Part shown: piece by piece, positions 1 to 6,998 of the stretch | Position numbering within the stretch: position 1 is the first letter of the stretch | Layout of the letters: each line of letters begins with the position of its first letter | NCBI GenBank assembly: GCA_017508505.1 | Contig: JAFVYT010000155.1 | Coordinates: 1-10,988, forward strand | Length of the DNA: 10,988 bases | Source of the DNA: Clostridia bacterium | GTDB taxonomy: Bacteria > Bacillota_A > Clostridia > Oscillospirales > SIG627 | Direction of reading: 5' to 3' | Made by a program: the position numbers and the translations under genes | The notes under the pieces: generated by a model | Told to the model about the DNA's origin: nothing | Databases searched by the model: none | What the model saw: only the letters and a program-made list of their open reading frames with translations

Positions 1-1
1 C

Positions 2-376
2 CTGTTGCAGAACGTAGACCGCCTCTGGATGGATCACTTGGACGCTATGAACGAATTGAAGGGGAGCGTCGGCCTCAACGCCTACGCCCAGCGCAACCCC
101 ATTGTGGAGTATAAGATTCAGGGCTCCGTGATGTTTGACGAAATGGTCAGCGAGATCCAAAGCTCTACCGCCACCCAGCTTCTTTCCGTGTTCCCCAAGC
201 GCACCATCGAGCGCAAGCAGGTGGCTAAAATCACGGGCACCAATGCGGGAGGCGGCGACGGCAGCATCAAAAAGAAGCCCGCGGTGAATAAGTCCACCGT
301 CGGCCCCAACGATCCCTGCCCCTGCGGCAGCGGGAAGAAGTATAAGAAGTGCTGCGGCCTGAAGGAGAATGCATAA
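2..376 (+). CDS. secA: Preprotein translocase ATPase SecA, C-terminal fragment (5' truncated by window edge)
   Basis: This is the last 124 codons of SecA, the ATPase motor that pushes unfolded preproteins through SecYEG at the cytoplasmic membrane. The window opens inside the helical scaffold/wing region: the visible text around LWMDHLDAM, LNAYAQRNP and VEYKIQG matches the conserved SecA block that precedes the flexible C-terminal linker. A Gly/Lys-rich linker follows, and the protein ends in the SEC-C zinc-binding motif, with Cys codons at 317, 323, 350 and 353 (pattern CxCx8CC). That motif is typical of full-length SecA, where it contributes to SecB or ribosome contacts. Reading frame begins at base 2 and the true start lies upstream. 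The stop TAA overlaps the ATG of the next gene (TAATG), which suggests translational coupling to the membrane protein downstream. Confidence 0.96.
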   Translation: MLQNVDRLWMDHLDAMNELKGSVGLNAYAQRNPIVEYKIQGSVMFDEMVSEIQSSTATQLLSVFPKRTIERKQVAKITGTNAGGGDGSIKKKPAVNKSTVGPNDPCPCGSGKKYKKCCGLKENA

Positions 377-972
377 TGGGATTCGGACCGATGTTTCTCG
401 GGATTATGTTCCTGTATGACTTTCAGCTCGGTCTGCGGCACCCGGGCGCTGCCGAGGCCTATGCGATGGTGGATATCTTTCCCGACCTTGTGGGGTGGAT
501 CCTTCTTATGATCGGCCTTCGTGCCCTTTCGAGGAAGACGGAGGGGGTGCAGATCCCTTACAGAATGACCTTTCTGATGCTTGTGCTGTCCCTTTTCACC
601 TTGGCCAAGGACACCCTCTTCTTTTCTACCTTTTATCAGAACAACGCTCAGCTCCTTGCGGGGGAGGCGGTGGACTTTGCGGTTCATCTGCTTGAGCTTG
701 CCTTTCTTGTCCTTTTGTTCCGCCAAACGAAGACCGTTTGCCGTAAAAGGGGAGAGGATAAGCTTTCCTATACCCACGATACGGTTCCGGGCATTGCCTA
801 TACCGAGGGAGCGGTCTACGTTCTCTCCTTCTTCAGCCGTCTTTTGCCGCTTCCCGAAGGGGCAAGGGGCATTGTCTCCGTGCTTTCGAGCTTGGATTTG
901 ATCTTCGTGGTATTCCTCATCTGGTACTGTGTTATTGCGCTGTTCCGCACGATGCGGCGCATCCCCGATTGA
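376..972 (+). CDS. Uncharacterised multi-pass membrane protein, 198 aa (single-unit paralogue of the next gene)
   Basis: I do not recognise a named family. The 198-residue product is very hydrophobic, with about six likely membrane segments at roughly residues 4-20, 38-51, 63-83, 98-115, 141-158 and 166-190, and a basic C-terminal end, so it should lie in the cytoplasmic membrane. The start at 376 is chosen because a GGAG ribosome binding site (364-367) precedes it, it overlaps the secA stop as TAATG, and the resulting N-terminus (MGFGPMFLGI) resembles that of the next gene (MGIGYLFFGF). Both proteins also carry a D-I-x-P-D ... GL..LS signature after the first hydrophobic stretch (DIFPD at residues 33-37 here). 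No catalytic motif, Cys cluster or nucleotide-binding motif is evident. The position directly behind secA and the overlap suggest co-transcription, but a role in secretion is only a guess. Confidence 0.85.
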   Translation: MGFGPMFLGIMFLYDFQLGLRHPGAAEAYAMVDIFPDLVGWILLMIGLRALSRKTEGVQIPYRMTFLMLVLSLFTLAKDTLFFSTFYQNNAQLLAGEAVDFAVHLLELAFLVLLFRQTKTVCRKRGEDKLSYTHDTVPGIAYTEGAVYVLSFFSRLLPLPEGARGIVSVLSSLDLIFVVFLIWYCVIALFRTMRRIPD

Positions 973-988
973 ACGGGAAAGGAGTATT

Positions 989-2245
989 ATGGGAATCGGT
1001 TATTTGTTTTTCGGCTTTTTGTTTCTTTTAAATCCGGATCTGTTCACACTGGATATTTTGCCCGACGTGTTCGGATATCTTCTGATTGCCCTCGGGCTGA
1101 AAAAGCTTTCCTTTTTAGAGGAACGCCTTGCCATCTCCCGCAGATTCTTCCATTATCTTGCGGTGCTGAGCGCTCTGAAGCTGGCCAGCGTTCCCTCGGT
1201 TTTGACCACTACGATGGAGAATACGCGCCTTACGGTCTGCTTTCTCTTTTTCGTTGTGGAGACCTGGCTTCTTTTCACCGCCGTCGACAACGGCTTTAAG
1301 GGCATCCAGTACCTTGCCATCCGCAAGGACGGCAACCTTGCCCTGAAGGGCTACGAGACCGCGCGCTTCTTTTTGACCGTTTTTGTCTTTGTCAAGACCG
1401 TCTGCGCTTTCCTTCCTCCGTCTCTTGCCATCTTTTATCCGAATATCGATGCGGACCCCGAGGTGGTGGAGGTGGATCGATCCGGCTACGTGGCCCTGCG
1501 CTCCTTCCTCTTTGCGGTCAGCGCCGTGGTGATCGTTTCCTTTGGCATCTATACCGCCAGAATCCTCTATGCCTATATCAAGCGCTGTCGATCCGACGAG
1601 ACCTTTTGCCGTAACGTTTTGGCTGATTTCGAGGAAAAGGTCAGCGGAAACGAGAATGTTTTGACCCGTCTTGCGGTCAAGAGTGCATTCTTTTGGTTCT
1701 TGATGTCGTTTTTCTTCCTTGCAGATCTGTATTTGGATGATTTCAGCCTGATTCCGAGCTTCTTGTCGCCTCTTTGCGCCTGGCTCGGCCTGCGCCGCCT
1801 GCGCCCCTTTTTGGGAAAGGAGCGCTTCGGCTTTGCCCTTCCCGCGGCGGCGCTTGTTACGCTCGTCTCCTATGCGTACCGTTTGGTAAGGCTTTTTCTT
1901 GCCGCAGGGGACGCCACGGCCTTCGGAGTTGGCTTTGTAAAGGATCCCGGTGCTCTTGTTCTGGGCATCCTGAATACCCTTTCTCTGATCGTGACCCTCT
2001 TTACGGTCATCGATCGCGTCGCTGCGGTCTCGGCCCGCTTTACGGGCTATTCCTATCGGGTCTACCGCATCACCCTTCTGATCTGCGCCGTGCTTCTTGC
2101 CGTGCTCGGCTTTTTCCAGTTCCGCTATCCCTCCACCTACGCCGTCCTGCCCTCCGTGCAGTGGTGCGTCTGGGTGATCGGTCTCTACCTCCATCATAAG
2201 AGCATGGACGAGATCCGCGGGGAAGTGGACTATAAACTGATGTAA
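989..2245 (+). CDS. Uncharacterised membrane protein, 418 aa, apparent tandem duplication of the preceding family
   Basis: The function is unknown. The start at 989 follows an AAAGGAG site (978-984) and gives an N-terminus matching the upstream gene; longer in-frame starts would run back into that gene. About twelve hydrophobic segments are visible (roughly residues 2-19, 24-40, 53-78, 80-98, 125-150, 167-195, then 231-252, 254-270, 281-304, 321-345, 359-376, 384-403), which reads as 6+6. The signature DILPD...LGLKKL (residues 22-40) recurs in weaker form as SLIPS...LGLRRL (253-271), and the second half keeps the same segment order. I infer an internal duplication joined by a polar linker (about 196-225) rich in charged residues. 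No enzyme motif is seen. It sits 16 bases after its single-unit paralogue and 33 bases before asnB, probably in one operon with secA. Confidence 0.85.
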   Translation: MGIGYLFFGFLFLLNPDLFTLDILPDVFGYLLIALGLKKLSFLEERLAISRRFFHYLAVLSALKLASVPSVLTTTMENTRLTVCFLFFVVETWLLFTAVDNGFKGIQYLAIRKDGNLALKGYETARFFLTVFVFVKTVCAFLPPSLAIFYPNIDADPEVVEVDRSGYVALRSFLFAVSAVVIVSFGIYTARILYAYIKRCRSDETFCRNVLADFEEKVSGNENVLTRLAVKSAFFWFLMSFFFLADLYLDDFSLIPSFLSPLCAWLGLRRLRPFLGKERFGFALPAAALVTLVSYAYRLVRLFLAAGDATAFGVGFVKDPGALVLGILNTLSLIVTLFTVIDRVAAVSARFTGYSYRVYRITLLICAVLLAVLGFFQFRYPSTYAVLPSVQWCVWVIGLYLHHKSMDEIRGEVDYKLM

Positions 2246-2261
2246 TTCTTTCTATCACCAT

Positions 2262-2267
2262 AAGGAG
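2262..2267 (+). promoter_or_regulatory. asnB ribosome binding site
   Basis: AAGGAG lies 11 bases upstream of the ATG at 2279. This is slightly long spacing, but it is the only good site, and the ATG gives the obligatory Met-Cys start of the glutaminase domain. Confidence 0.75.
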
Positions 2268-2278
2268 AACCCTTTGTT

Positions 2279-4168
2279 ATGTGCGGATTTGCCGGAATGT
2301 TCAGCCCCGCGGGGCTGAGTGAAGAGTGTCACTCTTCACTCAAAGGAATGAGTCAAGCCATTCGCTATCGCGGCCCCGACGAAAACAGCCTTGTTTTCGA
2401 GGAAAAAATCGCCTTTGCCTTTCGCCGTCTTTCCATCATCGACCTTTCCGGAGGCAGTCAGCCCAAGGAGAGCGATGATAAGCGCCTGCTTGGCGTTTTC
2501 AACGGCGAGATTTACAATTACCGAGAGCTGAAGGAAACCCTTCCCGAGGAGCACTTTGAGACTGCCTCGGAGCTTGAGATCATGCTCAAGCTCTATCGCA
2601 AAAACGGGGAGCAGTTCATCTCCTCCCTGAGGGGAATGTTTTCCATCGCCTTTTACGACAGGGAAAACGAGACTCTCTTGCTTGCCCGTGACCCCTTCGG
2701 GATCAAGCCCCTCTACTACCGTATCACCGAGAAGGGCGTCACCTTTGCCAGCGAGGCGAAGGCCTTCCTCTTTGACCCCGACAAGCCTACCTTCAAAACC
2801 CGCGACGACTTGGTTCAGCATTATTTTACCTACCAGTATATGCCCACCAAGAGCTTTTCCGACGGCCTTTCCATCCTTCCCGCGGGCCACTATATGGTCT
2901 ACGACGGAAAAACGGGCACGGCTCGCATCGAGCAATATTTTGACCCGATGTTCCGCCCCTCTCGGGAAAGGACCTACGAGGAGAAAAAGGCCCTCCTGCG
3001 CGAGACCCTCACCGAGAGCGTGAAGTATCATATGATCAGCGACGTGCCCGTTGGCACCTTCCTGTCCAGCGGTATCGACTCTGCCATCATCACCGCCCTT
3101 TCCTCCAAGATCAATCCGGGCATCAAGGCCTTCACCGTTGCCTTTGGGGTCAAGGACTATTCCGAGATCGACGATGCCCACGCCATCACCCGCCATTTGG
3201 ACGTGGATCACATCAAGGTGGTACGGGGCGTGGAGGACTTCAAGGAGGCCTTTGAAAAGGTGGTCTGGAGCCTTGATTTCCCCGTGGCAGATCCCTCCAC
3301 CGTTGCCATTTATCTGGTCTGTCAGGAGGCCGCCCGCCACCTGAAGGTGGTTCTCTCGGGAGAGGGTGCGGATGAGCTCTTCGGCGGCTATAAGATCTAC
3401 GACGAGTCCCGCTTCTCGTCCAAGATCTACGGCCTGCCCCGACCCCTGCGCTCCGTTCTTGCTTGGCTTGCTCGGGTGCTGCCCGATAACGTGAAGGGCA
3501 AGAACCTTCTGTATCGCGGCACCACTCCCTTGGAGGAGCGCTACGTGGGGAACGCCTTCATCTTCTCCGAAAAAGAAAAGAAGAAATTCCTCAATACCTT
3601 TGATCCCGATCTGCGCTTCTTTGAGCCGGAAAAGGAAATTTACGCCCACGCCGCCGAATGCGGCCTTTCCCCCATGCATAAGATGCAGTACGTGGATATG
3701 CGCTCCTGGATTCGTGGGGATATCCTCGTGAAGGGCGACCGCTTGTCTATGTATCATTCTCTCGAGGTTCGGGTGCCATTCTTAGATAAGGAGGTCTTCC
3801 GCGTGGCCGAGACCCTCTGCGAGGAGGACAAGCTCTCCCACGGCACCACGAAATTCATCCTGCGGGACGCCTTCCGGGATCTTGTGGACGAGGCTACCTT
3901 CCTCCGTCCGAAGCTGGGATACCCCGTGCCCGTGCGCGCCTGGCTGAAAAACGAGCTGTACGGTTGGGCCCGCGACATCCTCGGCAATATGACCTGCACC
4001 GACTATATCAATCGGGACGCGGCCCTTCGGATGCTGGAGGACCATAGGGAAGGGAAGGCGGACAACTACCGCAAGCTTTGGACCATTCTGGTTTTCGCCA
4101 CCTGGTACCGTATGATGGTCACCGATCCGGATACCACACGCCGTCGTGTTTTGGACGGAGAACTGTAA
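2279..4168 (+). CDS. asnB: Asparagine synthase (glutamine-hydrolysing), AsnB
   Basis: AsnB makes asparagine from aspartate, ATP and glutamine in the cytosol. The 629-residue protein has the usual two-domain layout and length. The N-terminal Ntn-type glutaminase starts MCGF, where Cys2 becomes the nucleophile after Met removal, and contains RGPD (31-34), RLSIID (50-55), NGEIYN (75-80) and ARDPFGIKPLYY (136-147). The synthetase domain has the PP-loop SSGIDS (263-268), where the family norm is SGGxDS, and GEGADELFGGY (361-371), followed by RVPFLD. One oddity is that the conserved SDxE of the glutamine pocket reads SELE (97-100), so the Asp that contacts the substrate amino group is Glu here. Two abutting perfect palindromes occupy codons 8-22. 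It lies downstream of the two membrane proteins and immediately before the acpP promoter, with no terminator seen at its end. Confidence 0.96.
   Translation: MCGFAGMFSPAGLSEECHSSLKGMSQAIRYRGPDENSLVFEEKIAFAFRRLSIIDLSGGSQPKESDDKRLLGVFNGEIYNYRELKETLPEEHFETASELEIMLKLYRKNGEQFISSLRGMFSIAFYDRENETLLLARDPFGIKPLYYRITEKGVTFASEAKAFLFDPDKPTFKTRDDLVQHYFTYQYMPTKSFSDGLSILPAGHYMVYDGKTGTARIEQYFDPMFRPSRERTYEEKKALLRETLTESVKYHMISDVPVGTFLSSGIDSAIITALSSKINPGIKAFTVAFGVKDYSEIDDAHAITRHLDVDHIKVVRGVEDFKEAFEKVVWSLDFPVADPSTVAIYLVCQEAARHLKVVLSGEGADELFGGYKIYDESRFSSKIYGLPRPLRSVLAWLARVLPDNVKGKNLLYRGTTPLEERYVGNAFIFSEKEKKKFLNTFDPDLRFFEPEKEIYAHAAECGLSPMHKMQYVDMRSWIRGDILVKGDRLSMYHSLEVRVPFLDKEVFRVAETLCEEDKLSHGTTKFILRDAFRDLVDEATFLRPKLGYPVPVRAWLKNELYGWARDILGNMTCTDYINRDAALRMLEDHREGKADNYRKLWTILVFATWYRMMVTDPDTTRRRVLDGEL
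2301..2342 (+). repeat. Two abutting perfect palindromes inside the asnB 5' coding region
   Basis: Bases 2301-2318 form an 18-base perfect palindrome centred on CCCCG|CGGGG. Bases 2316-2342 form a second one with 13-base perfect arms around a single T at 2329. They share three bases (2316-2318), so as RNA hairpins they would compete at the junction or stack. No T-tract follows, so this is not an intrinsic terminator. The encoded N-terminus has the same spacing from Cys2 to RGPD as I recall for E. coli AsnB, so an insertion is not needed to explain it. Confidence 0.8.
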
Positions 4169-4171
4169 TAC

Positions 4172-4200
4172 TTGACAAGTCAATGCTTTTTGTGTAGAAT
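4172..4200 (+). promoter_or_regulatory. Sigma-A promoter for acpP
   Basis: A perfect -35 TTGACA (4172-4177) and a -10 TAGAAT (4195-4200) are separated by 17 bases, the optimal spacing. The predicted start is near 4207, about 50 bases before the acpP ATG. It begins 3 bases after the asnB stop, so acpP can be transcribed independently of the upstream genes. Confidence 0.85.
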
Positions 4201-4206
4201 AGTTCT

Positions 4207-4229
4207 GTTCGTTTCCGAGTGGGACGAAC
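4207..4229 (+). promoter_or_regulatory. Dyad / 5' stem-loop at the predicted acpP transcription start
   Basis: GTTCGT (4207-4212) and ACGAAC (4224-4229) form a perfect 6-base dyad. As RNA, two G-U pairs and one G-C pair extend it to a 9-bp stem with loop CGAGU. It coincides with the predicted +1 of the acpP promoter, so it could be an operator or a 5'-end stabilising hairpin. It does not look like the FapR or FabT sites known from fatty-acid regulons. Confidence 0.45.
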
Positions 4230-4258
4230 CCCCCAAGCCTCTTGAAAGGAGAAAAACG

Positions 4259-4483
4259 ATGATCGATAAGGTAAAAGAGCTTCTTTCGAAGCAGCTCAAG
4301 ATTGAGCTTTCCACCATTGAGGACGATGCCAATATTCTGGACGATCTCGGCGCAGACAGCCTGGACGTTGTGGAAATGCTGATGACGCTGGAGAGTGAGT
4401 TCGGCATTGTCGTGCCCGACGAGGACGTGATGGGACTGAAGACCGTCCGCAGCGTTGCCGAATACATCGAAAGTCACACTTGA
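4259..4483 (+). CDS. acpP: Acyl carrier protein
   Basis: This is a 74-residue acidic four-helix carrier protein. Its Ser34, within LGADSLDVVEM (residues 30-40), is the 4'-phosphopantetheine attachment site. It shuttles acyl intermediates between the enzymes of type II fatty acid synthesis in the cytosol. The length and the DSLDVVE motif are those of ordinary bacterial AcpP rather than a polyketide or NRPS carrier domain. The start at 4259 has AGGAG at 4247-4251; a longer in-frame start at 4172 would fall on the -35 box and is rejected. It stands alone, with its own promoter and terminator, instead of lying in a plsX-fabD-fabG cluster. It may be the only ACP of the cell or an additional one, and the window cannot tell. 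Confidence 0.93.
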   Translation: MIDKVKELLSKQLKIELSTIEDDANILDDLGADSLDVVEMLMTLESEFGIVVPDEDVMGLKTVRSVAEYIESHT

Positions 4484-4489
4484 TTCTCA

Positions 4490-4519
4490 GCCCGGAGCTC
4501 GTCTCCGGGCCTTCTTTTT
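4490..4519 (+). terminator. Intrinsic terminator after acpP
   Basis: A perfect 8-bp stem (GCCCGGAG 4490-4497, CTCCGGGC 4503-4510) with a 5-base loop is followed by CTTCTTTTT. It starts 7 bases after the acpP stop and closes the acpP unit. Confidence 0.9.
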
Positions 4520-4579
4520 GAACAAATTGAAAATTCTTTGCTTTTTTAAGTAAAAACCTCCATTTCCTTCAAAAAAAGG

Positions 4580-4609
4580 TTGACACCGTCCCTTGCACCG
4601 TGTTACAAT
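4580..4609 (+). promoter_or_regulatory. Strong extended -10 promoter for the rplU operon
   Basis: TTGACA (4580-4585) and TACAAT (4604-4609) have an 18-base spacer and a TG extension at 4601-4602. The upstream stretch is A/T-rich (about 4518-4579) and could act as an UP element, as expected for a ribosomal protein operon. The predicted start is near 4616. Confidence 0.85.
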
Positions 4610-4615
4610 GGAGAG

Positions 4616-4680
4616 CCGCTTGTAAAAGGTTTGTAAAGTCTTCGGACTACCTTCAACAGCGAGACATAAAAGAAAGAGAG
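4616..4680 (+). ncRNA. Structured 5' leader of rplU mRNA, candidate L21 leader
   Basis: The transcript between the predicted start and the rplU Shine-Dalgarno can fold into one long interrupted hairpin. Outer pairs are CGCT(T)GT (4617-4623) with ACAGCG (4656-4661), middle pairs AAGGT (4626-4630) with ACCTT (4649-4653), and inner pairs AGTC (4637-4640) with GACT (4645-4648), closed by a UUCG tetraloop. Firmicutes rplU genes are known to carry a conserved leader (Rfam family L21_leader), thought to be autoregulatory. Position and fold fit, but I could not run a covariance search, so membership is inferred. Confidence 0.55.
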
Positions 4681-4689
4681 GTGCTTTTC

Positions 4690-5001
4690 GTGTTTGCTAT
4701 TTTTGAAATCGGCGGAAAGCAGTACAAGGTTTCCGAGGGAGATGTCGTTTTCCTCGAAAAGATGAACGCGCAGGAAGGCGAAACCGTAAAGTTTGACAAG
4801 GTTCTCGCAATCTCTGACAACGATGGCTTCATCGCAGGTGAACCCGCTGTTTCCGGTGCCTATGTGGAAGCTACCGTTGCGAAAAACGGCAAGAGCAAGA
4901 AGATCGTTGTGCTCCGCTACAAGGCGAAGAAGAACGAGAAGAAGAAGCAGGGTCACAGACAGCCTTACACCAAGGTTCAGATCACCAAGATCGCAAAATA
5001 A
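4690..5001 (+). CDS. rplU: 50S ribosomal protein L21
   Basis: This is a 103-residue L21, which binds 23S rRNA and stabilises the large subunit. The N-terminus FAIFEIGGKQYKV is the conserved L21 opening, and the basic C-terminus with RYKAKKNEKKKQGHRQPYT is the rRNA-binding part. The start is taken as GTG at 4690, because it gives the family's normal N-terminus and length and lies behind GAGAGG (4676-4681). An alternative GTG at 4681 would overlap that site and add three residues. It is the first gene of the rplU-prp-rpmA block, and its stop overlaps the prp start (TAATG). Regulation is probably through the structured leader. Confidence 0.96.
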   Translation: MFAIFEIGGKQYKVSEGDVVFLEKMNAQEGETVKFDKVLAISDNDGFIAGEPAVSGAYVEATVAKNGKSKKIVVLRYKAKKNEKKKQGHRQPYTKVQITKIAK

Positions 5002-5333
5002 TGATCCGAGTGGAATTTGTTATCCGCGATAACAAAATTCTCGCGTTTTCCGTCTCCGGCCACGCAGGCCTTGCTCCCGCTCCCCACGACGTGCTTTGTG
5101 CCTCCGTCAGCACCATGACCCAGCTTGTGATCAACACACTCACAGAGGTCTTCGGTGTCGAGGTCGACCTTGTCGTGGACGAGAGAAAGCCCCTGATCCG
5201 CGCAGAGCTTATTTCGGTTCCTTCCGAGTCGGCTTTTTCGGCAGAGGGTGTTTTGCAGGGGTTTTTGCTTCAGCTTGAGGATTTGCGGAAAACGTATCCG
5301 ACTCACCTTTCGGTGAGAAAAGAATCAAAATAA
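5001..5333 (+). CDS. prp: Ribosomal-processing cysteine protease Prp (YsxB family)
   Basis: Prp is the small cysteine protease that removes the N-terminal extension of L27 in Firmicutes and relatives. The 110-residue protein has the two family motifs with the catalytic pair: GHAG with His21, and HDVLCASVS with Cys33, the same 12-residue His-Cys spacing as in the characterised staphylococcal enzyme (His22/Cys34). It lies between rplU and rpmA, its universal location, and starts on the last base of the rplU stop, so it is probably made by translational coupling at a level set by L21 synthesis. A short stem-loop (CTCACC 5302-5307, GGTGAG 5312-5317) sits at its 3' end. The rpmA gene downstream carries the expected cleavage site. 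Confidence 0.93.
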   Translation: MIRVEFVIRDNKILAFSVSGHAGLAPAPHDVLCASVSTMTQLVINTLTEVFGVEVDLVVDERKPLIRAELISVPSESAFSAEGVLQGFLLQLEDLRKTYPTHLSVRKESK

Positions 5334-5348
5334 AGAAAGGGTATCACG

Positions 5349-5627
5349 ATGATTAGAATTAGCTTGCAGTTTTTTGCACATAAAAAAGGTGTCGGCTCTA
5401 CCAAAAACGGCAGAGATTCCGAGTCCAAGAGACTGGGTTGCAAGAAGGCTGACGGTCAGGCTTGCATCGCCGGCAACATTCTGGTTCGCCAGAGAGGCAC
5501 CCACATCCATCCCGGCGTAAATGTCGGCATCGGTTCCGATGACACTTTGTTTGCTATGAAGGCAGGTACCGTGAAGTACGAGCCCATGGCAGGCGGTAAG
5601 AAGAAAGTCAGCGTTTACTGCGACTGA
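5349..5627 (+). CDS. rpmA: 50S ribosomal protein L27, precursor with Prp-cleavable extension
   Basis: This 92-residue L27 starts [14 protein letters not shown]. In Firmicutes the LQFF|A junction is cut by Prp, leaving Ala10 as the mature N-terminus, which reaches towards the peptidyl transferase centre. The conserved [19 protein letters not shown] and [19 protein letters not shown] blocks confirm identity. The ribosome binding site is AAGGG (5337-5341), 15 bases after the prp stop. E. coli L27 lacks this extension. Its presence beside prp supports placing the organism in Firmicutes or a related phylum. It belongs to the rplU-prp-rpmA transcript. Confidence 0.97.
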   Translation: MIRISLQFFAHKKGVGSTKNGRDSESKRLGCKKADGQACIAGNILVRQRGTHIHPGVNVGIGSDDTLFAMKAGTVKYEPMAGGKKKVSVYCD

Positions 5628-5648
5628 TCTTTTTCCATTCAACATTTT

Positions 5649-5692
5649 AGGGGTATGTCTGAGGGTTTGACTCTTACGGCGTACCCCTTTTA
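5649..5692 (+). terminator. Possible terminator or attenuator between rpmA and obgE
   Basis: A 9-bp stem with one G-U pair (AGGGGTATG 5649-5657, CGTACCCCT 5680-5688) encloses a 22-base loop that can form a small GAG/CTC sub-stem, followed by a short T run (TTTT, 5688-5691). The T tract is weak, so partial termination that lowers obgE expression relative to the ribosomal proteins is more likely than a full stop. Confidence 0.55.
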
Positions 5693-5707
5693 TTATCTCC
5701 GAGGTGA

Positions 5708-6994
<1,287 letters not shown>

Positions 6995-6998
6995 TACG

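Noticed and set aside
2301..2342. Asn synthetase palindromes as an intrinsic terminator
   Set aside because: No T-tract follows either hairpin, and the sequence is inside the intact asnB reading frame.
2336..3757. 473-codon open frame on the - strand opposite asnB
   Set aside because: The translation is compositionally odd (Gly/Val/His-rich) with no motif. It is the shadow of the AsnB reading frame.
4172..4258. N-terminal extension of acpP back to 4172
   Set aside because: It would place the start on the -35 hexamer, upstream of the predicted transcription start, and the extra residues are not found in ACPs.
5302..5317. Stem-loop CTCACC/GGTGAG near the end of prp as a terminator
   Set aside because: It is followed by an A-rich stretch rather than T, and lies inside the prp coding region ahead of the co-transcribed rpmA.
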